DNA of 64,000 nucleotides from Flaccisagitta enflata (lineage: Eukaryota; Chaetognatha; Sagittoidea; Aphragmophora), in NCBI GenBank assembly GCA_965153355.1, contig OZ231128.1:16802001-16866000 (forward strand). The letters are read 5' to 3'. This document shows positions 55,801 through 64,000 of the stretch, one piece after another (position 1 is the stretch's first letter; every line of letters starts with the position of its first letter). The notes below the pieces were generated by a model. The model was not told where the DNA came from. It saw only the letters and a list, made by a program, of their open reading frames with translations, and ran no database searches. Made by a program: the position numbers and the translations under genes.

Positions 55801-57592
55801 GTAGTGAATTAAAACAGTTCGAACTCGGCCAGTCAGCTGTGCCTGAAGCGATGCGGCCTCACACCAAGGCAGCAGCGTCTGACCAAAGCTGCAGCGCAGC
55901 ATGTTCTTGTACGCAGCAGTCAAGGTACGAGGTGCTCAGAGCGCAGAAGCGAAAAGTCACAAGTGTGGAGGTAGTCCGTCAGCGAATTATGGGGCGTTCA
56001 GAAACGGGAGATAATTCATATTAAATATATTTAAAAAGTTTAATAAAAACATCTTTCAGTATATAATCATTATAAACGTATAATTCTTATGAACATATAA
56101 AAGTGTTACTAACTTACAAGAATCCCTTGGCCGAAAAACACGGGAAGAATTTGTTGATTCAAGAAGAGATGGATTTCACTGTAGATTGCTGAACTCTGAA
56201 TAATCTACACTTATTCTCACCTTGAGGCACTGATTCTGTGCGTCTTTCTCTCTGTCTCTCTTTCTGTCTCTCTCTCTCTCTCTCTCGCTCTCTCTCTCTC
56301 TCATTTGATGATTCGCAACAATGATTCTCTGCTTTTTGTTTTTTTTATTTTCTTTTTCATGTTATGAGTCGCTGTGTAAAACCACTACACTTTTGTGTGA
56401 ATAAATGCTATATATAATTGCTTAATAATTTTGTTTATCAAGGATTAAGAAAGTCAGTCAAAAATCAAAAATCTAGAAAAATAGAAAATTTTTTTTTATG
56501 ACTATTTATTAAGTAACTTTTTTATTTATTTTTAAATATTGCTAAAAACTGTTCATCTTTACATAAGAATAGTGTTTATGCCATTTGTTTAATCGTGAAC
56601 TTGCGACTATACCTTGTTATATCTGTTGGTCAGTTTGTTTGGCAGACAGACATATTGACATAATTATTTTGCAATAAAATTATTTGCTTGAGATTTTCAT
56701 GTATTTTTTAATTTAGTAATAATTTAATTAGGTCATTTTAAGGGGTGTATGTTATTAAATCGCTTTTGATTCCCCCCCCTGATTTTGTTCTCTGCGATTT
56801 GCGCGGTGCATTTTTATATCTATGATTTTCTTCCTTATATAGCAATAAGATAATGTAGTTAAAGTTTAAATAATATTAAATTGTGTTTTTTTAATTGTGT
56901 CTTATGATTTAATACTGTAAAAAATTATATTTCCCCAAACTTTCTTTTTCCTCTTTTTTCCCCCTTTGATTTCCTTCCTATCTCAACACCCTTTGATTTC
57001 CTCCCCTCACCTAGGGAGGGTTGTGAGAGATTAATTTCATATAGGCTTAAAAAGATAATAAGAAATATCTATAAATAAGCATTTATTCTCCCTAAATTCG
57101 CTGACGCATTACCTGTGAGTGCGAGATCGCAGGTCTGCACTTTTCTTTAGAACCCTATTCTTTACGTTTTTTTTTAGAAAAGTTTCGGCGACGATAATCT
57201 TAACCCATTCCCTAAAATACACTTTTTTTTAAGAACCTAGTTTATAAGAACATCAAGGCTTCGAATGGCCCCAAAAATTAAAAAAATTTTAAGAATGTAT
57301 AAATGCTTCAAATCTTGCGAAAAAAATTTCGCTTATGACAATATCTATAGAACATTAAAAAAACTCTTGAATTTTAATATACGTAGATAAGATAATACTT
57401 TATAATTTTTGATAAAAACACCATGATAATATCCCCCTAACTTAATGTTTGGCATTTGTTTCAACAGTATTTGATAAAAATGTATTAAAAACAATTGAGT
57501 AATAGTATATCATAAGGTTTCTTATAGTAAACAAAGTATTTTAAATAAGGAACGCTCTAAGAATGTTGAAGCTTTTATTTGGCCTCAAAAAA
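55801..57592. other. AT-rich repeat-derived region without genes
   Basis: Contains a CT microsatellite (56250-56301), a degraded hairpin fragment (56588-56650), a 'GGGGTGTATG' repeat relative (56738-57020) and otherwise nothing recognised. Confidence 0.45.
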
Positions 57593-57593
57593 A

Positions 57594-57776
57594 AAGTCGT
57601 GTGCGGGTGGGCAGGGGCAGTGACAAAAAAGGTTATTCACGTGATTGGGCAGGAGCAGCAACGCAAAAAAAAAAAACTCCCGATAACGCCGAAAAAAGCT
57701 AACAACCACTGACCGACTGACCGACCGACCGACCGACATAGCGGGTCATAGAGTAGCGTAGCACGCATCTAAATAG
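57594..57776 (-). repeat. Hairpin-GTCY copy just upstream of the non-LTR element
   Basis: Internal arm AAGTCGTGTGCGGG, two GGGCAGG boxes, GACCGACCGACC core, decayed palindrome AGTAGCGTAGCACGCATCT. The AACAAGGCC end is missing. It ends about 40 bases before the first ATG of the non-LTR frame. Confidence 0.8.
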
Positions 57777-57814
57777 TGTAAAACATTCGCGATCGAGTCA
57801 CCGGCCGATATCGA

Positions 57815-60800
57815 ATGGATTTGATGAAAAAAGAATATGATGGCAGATCCATCCATTACAATGACATTGGAATCAAAACTCTTGCAAAAGGGATTAAGAA
57901 ATCCATCTACTCACCGGCGAACATTGGTAACCCAACCTTAACAACTCTGTGCGAGGTATCAACTGATGCATAGGCTCAAAATGACAAGGACCACAATGTT
58001 CCCTGTGCAAATGATCCGGATCCATGCAAGCAAAGAAGGGTCAATCGACCAAAGGCAGTAAAAAATATATGGAAATTTCTTTATGCAAATGTCAGAGGCA
58101 TAAGAGGAAAACGAACCAGTCTAATTGAACATATTGATACAGAAAAACCGGAGATTGTACTGCTTACAGAAACCCTCCTCCCAGATAATTCGTCCCTCGA
58201 CGTCAGTGGTTATATTTTCTTTGGAAAAAATCGTCAAATAAATAAAGGAGGGGGCGTTGGCATCCTAGTTCGAGAAGATCTAAAAAGGTTAATCATTCCA
58301 CACATATCTGAAAGAGATATCGAAATGATTTGGCTAAGCATAAGACGAGAAAATAATGAGTTACTCATTATTGGTTGCTACTACGGCAAACAAGAAGCAA
58401 GGTGTTCTAAGGAAGATATAAGTCAAGAAATGGCACTTTTGTCTGAAGAGATTGAAGAATTTAAAAAAGAAGGGGAAGTAATGATTTTTATGGACGGAAA
58501 CGGCAAAATAGGCCTTCTAGGAGAACCAAAGAGCCGAAATGGAAAATTGCTCGATGATGTTTTTGAAAATCATGACCTGATTGTGATAAACAGGACCGAC
58601 AAATGCTCAGGCACAGTCACGAGACAAAACACTAACAACCCGAGTGAAAAGTCGGCCATAGATTTTGTAGTGGCAGACCGCAAGATAACAGAGTCCGTGA
58701 CATCAATGGTCATTGATGAAATGGGAATTTTAAAAATCAAAGGAAGAGCAGAGACAGACCATAACACGATCCTGCTCAATATGAAAATGGAACAAATTGA
58801 GAGATACGTGCAACAAAAAACAGTCTGCTGGCGCCTGAACGCACCCGAGAGCGAATGGAAAAAACTGCGATGGGAAATGAAAAACCTAAAAAATGAAAGT
58901 GAGAGAATCTTCAGCCAATCAAACATCGAGTTTGAAAAAAAGTATAGCAAATTTCTCAAAATGATAGAGGTTGCTATGAGAAAGACAATCGGAAAAACCA
59001 CTATAAAGACACGGCGACAACATTTCTCAGATGAAGTAAGTGAGCTGAGAAGAAGAAAAAGAGAATTGAAAAAACAAATTTCAAAAGTAACTGGAAACGA
59101 CAGAGCTGATAAAGTGGATCAGTACAAAGGCCTTGTCGAGGAGCTCAGGAACAAAGTTGTAGAAGAGAAGACAGAAAGTTTGAATAAAAAACTTAAGCTT
59201 ATGATAAAAGACAAAAGCAGGATCATTTATTGGAAAGCAATGAAAAAATTGAACAGAGATAATGTAAATGAATGCCTAACAGTCAAGAATGAAGCGGGAG
59301 AAAGACAGTACCATCCTGAGGCCATAAAGAATGAAATGGCAACTCACTACGAAAAACTTTACGCAAAAACAAAAACCAGATCGCACCCCCACCATGAGGT
59401 AGTAAAAAATGAAATTGAAATGTTCAAGCAAGACAGAAATTACGAAAACGAGTGGTACAATCAAGTGCCAACAGAACAAGAAGTTATTGAAGTGATCAGA
59501 AGTAAAAAGAACGGGAAAGCTACGACGGATTTAAAAAATGAGATAATGAAAAGGACTGAGCCGGAATTTGTAAAAATACTGATGCCTCTTATAATTGAAA
59601 TATTCTTAAAAGAAATGACCCCAAGCATATGGAATGTAGGCTCAATAACGAGTCTGTATAAAGGTAAAGGCGACAAGGAAAGTTTACAAAATCACAGAGG
59701 TATAACCGTGTCAAGCTCCATTGGTGGCATTATAGAAGAGATTATTGACAGAAGAATGCAAAAAATTGTAAAATTTACCCAAGGACAAGCGGGAGGTATA
59801 AAGGGAGCATCAACTTGTGACCACCTGTTCTTATTACGTGGTATGATGACATGCGCAATTGCAAGAAAAGAAAATCTATTCATCACTTTTTACGATGTCG
59901 CCAAAGCATACGATCGCGCGGATGTCAACAATATGATGCACATAATATGGAAAGCAGGCGTCAGAGGTAAACTATGGCGCATCCTACTAAATCTTAGCAC
60001 AAACCTCAGAGCGACTATCAAAACGCGTTATGGCCCATCCCGTGAAATAATCCGAGAAAATGGAGGACGCCAAGGATCCAGCCTCACAGGCCGTTTATTC
60101 TCAAAACAAATGGACACATTGTCGGAACAATGCGAAGAACAGAATGAAGAAAACTTCGTCATAAACGAGAACTTTAACATTGGCTGCTTAGAGTGGGTTG
60201 ACGATGTACTCTCATGTACAACGGGCATAGTGAAACAAAAAATAATGCTGAAAAAAATCGACGAGTTTGCTATGAAGAACAAGCTCGAATGGGGCGAATC
60301 GAAGTGCCAAGTCATGCAAGTTGGCAAAAAAGTAACAATACCTGATTATTGGGAACTCGGAGAGAAAAAGATTACCAATACTAATAATTACAAATACCTT
60401 GGAGATTACATTACAAACGACAATAAGAACAAAATGAATTTACAAGACCGCGCAAACAAAATACAAATTACGGTCCGACAAATTAATACTACGGCGTCAT
60501 CAGATGTGATGAGAGGAATTGAAACCTCAGTTATTCTTGATCTATATGAAAAAAGTATCCTACCCCGCTACTTTAATAATGCAGAATCATGGACACTGTC
60601 AAAAACAGAGGAAAAAGAAATCGATGTCACATTAATACGGGCAGTAAAGAGACTTTTCAGTCTACCGACCAAAACACCATCGACCACTATCATTTTCAAC
60701 TTCGGCCTTCTATATGGAACTCAATTTGCTGATCGGAAACGTTTCATGTATGTGCACAGAATGCTAACTAGGGGCGACCATCAGACAAACAGGATGATGA

Positions 60801-61381
60801 AGCACCTAGAAAAACAGCAAATCGGTTGGTCTAAGAACATTTCAGAAAAGCTTGAACATTACAGACTCGAAACAAACTGGGATGTGATAAAAAACAAATC
60901 CAAAGGACAGTGGAAAAAAGAAGTGAATGATGCGGTAGAAAAAGTGAACAAGCAGAAGCTGATAGACAATTGCGGAACAATGACCGAGACAGGCTTGCAC
61001 GTGTACACAAAGAGTAAATTTATTCACGAAATCGTTTCAAAGGATGACTACATCAGAAAGCCACTGAATGAAATCATTTGGCGCAGCAAGCTAGCAACAA
61101 AGACAATTATACTAGCCCGCAGCGGTATGCTAGAGTGTGGAAAAAATTTCAAAGGAACTCTTCCAGAAAAATGCAGAACATGCGAATCTACTGACGACGA
61201 AAACCACCGTATTAACGAGTGCACCACATGGAAAGAGACAAATTACCTTAACCATGAACAAAAACCGAGATTTAGTGACATTTTCTCGAGTGATTTCAAT
61301 GTTCTAAACAACGCTATCAAAGTAGTTCAAAATGTATGGGAAGTTAAGTATGCGAACGGTCGCATGAGAAAAATGACCTGA
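57815..61381 (+). CDS. Non-LTR retrotransposon ORF2: AP endonuclease, RT, zinc knuckle (one in-frame TAG)
   Basis: The frame runs from ATG 57815 with a single TAG at 57971-57973, and then stays open to the stop at 61381. The first ATG after the TAG (58325) would discard the endonuclease N-terminus, which is clearly coded from about 58077 (FLYANVRGIRG; LLTETLLP). Numbering from 58325, endonuclease residues are D57 (FMDGNG) and D145-H146 (TDHNT), with SAIDFVVADRK between. RT has FYDVAKAYDRAD (D524) and the catalytic pair D626-D627 in the unusual context EWVDDV. The C-terminus has C950-x2-C953-x7-H961-x4-C966, a zinc-knuckle type seen in several AP-endonuclease LINE clades. The 3' end has short ATGAA repeats near 61565. 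I cannot assign the clade. The TAG may be a mutation, a read-through site, or the end of a separate small ORF. Confidence 0.85.
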
Positions 61382-61564
61382 TTTAATTTTGTGAAACCTT
61401 TCCACCTATTCCTTTATCGTGTATTACTATTTAAATGGATGGCTTCGTATTTATTGATTGAATAGTAGAATAGTTATTATTGAATTTCGTAAGATCACTT
61501 GATCATACGGCTCATTTACAATTTATCATTGTAAAGGTGTATTATTGCACTGTTGAGCATTACA

Positions 61565-61587
61565 TGAAATGAAATGAAATGAAAGGA
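61565..61587 (+). repeat. 3' tail of the non-LTR element
   Basis: Four ATGAA units end the AT-rich 3' UTR that follows the ORF2 stop by about 180 bases. Short tandem tails instead of poly(A) are known for several LINE clades. No target-site duplication was found by eye. Confidence 0.55.
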
Positions 61588-61639
61588 GGTTAAATCTTCG
61601 GCGGACCTTTACGAACAACAAATTCGTATTACTTCAATT

Positions 61640-61800
61640 TCAGGGTGAGTCGCGCCGAGCAGTTCAATTGGAATATAACGAACGATTGGCATCGCACCAC
61701 CCAAGGCGCGATAGCTTTATTGTTAGCGCGCTGAACTAGAGATGCGAATTTTCTCTTTCAAGTAATGGGTTTGAAATTGGACGGGTCATGGACTTTTATT
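61640..61800 (+). repeat. Possible tRNA-like SINE piece
   Basis: GATAGCTTTATTGTTAGCGC resembles a decayed A box and GGGTTTGAAATTGG a decayed B box. Confidence 0.3.
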
Positions 61801-61893
61801 TTTTTTTGGTCAACAGTTACAGCTAGAGTAATATAGCTTTGTTCTCGCAGCGCTCCAGGCCCTCAACTTTCAGGAAAACTTTCGCTCGAGCTA

Positions 61894-62491
61894 CAGTACG
61901 ATGGGAGCAAAGACGACCTAGACTGGAGGATAGATTTTAGGTATCTTAATAGCATTAAATTTATAAAACAATTAAGATCTATACTAATTAAAGGTTGCTC
62001 TATTGTTTAAATGTATTAGCTTTTTTCATTCCTCAACTTGTGACTTGACTTCATCAGGACTTCATTTTTCGATGTTCCAAACTAACTCGTCAAATTGGAC
62101 ACAAATTCATATATTTTTGAAAAAAAAAATCAGCCCAATTAGACTATTTTTACAGGTTTTATGCCTGTTTTAAACTTTGCCCAAATACTTATTTACATAA
62201 TTGTTCTGTTTGAAAAATAGTTGTAAAACCTGTGAAAATAATACGATTGAGCTGATTTTTTTTCAAAATTATATAGAATTTTTAGCCTGATCTGATGAGC
62301 AAGGTAAGAACATTGAAAAATGAAATCCTGATGAAGTCAAGTCACATGTTGAAGATTAAGAAAATATGACATATTTAAACAAAAGAGCGACCCTTAATTA
62401 GCATAGATCTCAATGTTTTTATAAATAAAAAAAAATCAAGATATCTAAAATCTATCCTCCAGTCTAGGCCGTCTTTGCTCCCATCGCACTG
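61894..62491. mobile_element. TA-flanked foldback MITE, ~600 bp, inverted almost throughout
   Basis: The ends CAGTACGATGGGAGCAAAGA and their complement continue as complementary arms inwards (CTTGACTTCATCAGGACTTC at 62047 against its complement near 62325). TA at 61892-61893 and 62492-62493. Confidence 0.9.
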
Positions 62492-62499
62492 TACTTCAT

Positions 62500-62548
62500 T
62501 CAAATGCGGAAGCAGGAAATGACCCTCTTTTTGAGGGGCTCATTGTTC
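62500..62548 (-). repeat. ~50 bp inverted partner of 55405-55455
   Basis: GGAAGCAGGAAATGACCCTC followed by TTTTTGAGGGGCTCA. Confidence 0.75.
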
Positions 62549-62573
62549 TGTAGGTATTTAGATTTTTTTTTTC

Positions 62574-62640
62574 AAGTCGCATGGTACGCGAATTTTAAAC
62601 TCACATTGTCGGTCAGTCCGTCGCTACGTCACGAAGTTCT
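62574..62640 (+). repeat. Hairpin-GTCY family, end fragment
   Basis: Palindrome AGTCGCATGGTACGCGAATT and GTCGGTCAGTCCGTCG core. Confidence 0.65.
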
Positions 62641-62732
62641 TTTGAATTTGAAGATTATGAGCGTGATTTTGACTGTGTGCAACCACGAGTAATTAACATA
62701 AATCTAACAGACAAACTGAAGCACTCATAATC

Positions 62733-62947
62733 AACAAGGCCGGATACACGGCTACCCTAGTCGCGTGCGGGTGGGCAGGAGCAGTGCTGGAGAGGGTCAC
62801 CAGGGCATCTGGGCAGGAGCCGTATGCTCAAAAAGCTCAAAAACGCCGAAAAAGTAAAAAGGGGACCAACCGACCAACCGACCGACCAACCGACCAACCG
62901 ACGGACCGACATAGCGGGTTGTAGAGTCGCGTAGCACGCGATTAAAA
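62733..62947 (-). repeat. Hairpin-GTCY family, full-length copy
   Basis: AACAAGGCCGGATACACGGC, internal arm AGTCGCGTGCGGG, two GGGCAGG boxes, a long GACCAACCGACC core, palindrome AGTCGCGTAGCACGCGATT, AAAAA. Confidence 0.93.
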
Positions 62948-63088
62948 AAGAAAACGGGCAACGATGCGTCCTGGCCATGTCTCTGCGTGTATTGATCATG
63001 TGACATCTATGGAGAGCCAGATGGACGAACATACGGGTGAAACGACTTAGTAGTAAAGGAGGCTCTCAAAACATGTTGGTTGATCATA

Positions 63089-63700
63089 CAGTGCGGCGCA
63101 AAAATAAGTTTCAGGTTTTGTCACTAGTTTTTTGTTTGTTCTATAGAAAATAAGAACCTTTTATCAGTGAGATTATTAAAGAATTTTCAATTTTCTTTAA
63201 TTTGGGACCAATCCCAGATTTCTAGCTCTTTCCGTGTAGGCCTGACATTGATTTGAAGTAGTACATATCAAAATTGCCTTGGGAAAAACAGCAAAAAATC
63301 ATGATATTTTTATTGCTTGAAAACATGACTGATTTACTTCAAACTAATGTGATTTGCAAACGAATCAAGCTATAAAGTTCTGCTTGGTCTAGATTTGTAT
63401 ATTTTTTGAAGCTCTTTAAAATGTTCATGGATATGATATATGAATCATGATTCTTTTTTAGTTTATTAAAGAAAAACAAGGTCTAAGATGTGTTTCATCA
63501 ATTGTTAGTACTGGTTAATTGCATCCCGTCTTTGAACTTGTATAACTTTTTAACACATTTAGTTATAATAATGGGATTGAACTAGATTTGTAGAGTTTTT
63601 GAAGATGTTTGAATATATCATGGATTTTAATTGTCTAAACTCACTACTTTTGAAACATTTGCTTACTAAATTGATTGAAACTTATTTTTGCGCCGCACTG
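63089..63700. mobile_element. Tc1/mariner-like MITE, ~610 bp
   Basis: TIR CAGTGCGGCGCAAAAATAAG then TTTCA on both sides, nearly identical, with TA at 63087-63088 and 63701-63702. No transposase. The interior shares GACCAATCCCAGAT with family B. Confidence 0.92.
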
Positions 63701-63771
63701 TATGTTTCTTCCAGTATAGGATTTCACCCTGGCCAAAAATAGTCGAGAAACACGGTTTTTGCACTTGCGTA

Positions 63772-63885
63772 ACTGACATGCCAACGGACGGACGGACGGA
63801 CGGACGGATGGATGGGCGGACGGACTGATGGACGGACGGACGGACCTTCTTTTAGAGATGCATTTCTGATGGACGCATCTAATAC
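63772..63885 (-). repeat. AGATGC-type hairpin element, end
   Basis: A GGAC tetramer core (63784-63845) is followed by AGATGCATTTCTGATGGACG then CATCTAATA, a palindrome with a longer loop. Confidence 0.7.
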
Positions 63886-64000
63886 GGGTTAACCAATTCA
63901 ACGTTGAAACCATTTTTGAATATGCTTTTTAAAAGTTCAGAAAAACAATGTCCTGTTTCTTCGACAACTGCACATTTGGCTTCGCTTTACTTAGATATGT
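63886..64000. other. Window end, unannotated
   Basis: Nothing recognised. Confidence 0.4.

Noticed and set aside
58325-61381. Non-LTR ORF starting at Met 58325
   Set aside because: Conserved endonuclease sequence is coded upstream from about 58077 in the same frame, so this Met is internal.

Overview
This is animal (metazoan) nuclear DNA from a repeat-rich genome. The signs are GT-AG introns, a multi-membrane protein resembling the animal XK-related (XKR) family, a Penelope-like element, non-LTR and LTR-type retroelements, many TA-flanked MITEs, and an extreme load of microsatellites. Nothing prokaryotic is present. The species cannot be named from this sequence; a marine invertebrate is a guess from the repeat types.

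Layout. 1-13.6 kb is repeats: foldback fragments, nested MITEs, a ~650 bp TTG tract, a ~2 kb array of 80 bp units, and a Penelope reverse-transcriptase fragment. 13.6-15.7 kb is microsatellites around a short CpG-rich island. 15.7-17.5 kb (minus) holds an XKR-like gene in at least four exons. One of its introns is precisely a MITE whose terminal inverted repeats supply both splice sites. 20.0-20.75 kb (plus) holds a small two-exon gene for a signal-peptide/membrane protein. 21.9-28.1 kb holds a plus-strand ORF of unknown function converging on a minus-strand LTR-type retroelement with protease, RT, RNase H and integrase parts. 28-57.5 kb is a mosaic of MITEs, foldback elements, minisatellites and small degenerate retroelement pieces. 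57.8-61.6 kb is a nearly intact non-LTR retrotransposon (AP endonuclease, RT, C-terminal zinc knuckle) with one in-frame TAG near its start. 61.6-64 kb is MITEs and a tRNA-like SINE piece.

The strongest pattern is a dispersed family of ~140-220 bp elements, called the 'hairpin-GTCY' family here, with more than 20 copies or fragments in both orientations. Each has a terminal perfect palindrome next to CTAAAA, a core of GTCC/GTCG/GTCT tetramers, an internal segment complementary to the palindrome arm, and a constant other end (GGCCTTGTT). Between subfamilies the palindrome arm changes (AGTCGCG, AGTTGCG, AGGTGCG, AGATGC) and the distant internal segment changes with it. The layout recalls non-autonomous Helitron/Helentron elements (DINE-1, mini-me), but the arm switching with long-range covariation looks worth separate study.

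The host genes seen do not form a pathway. What links the window is repeated invasion and nesting of small non-autonomous elements, some of which altered host gene structure: a MITE-derived intron and an element-supplied stop codon in the XKR-like gene.
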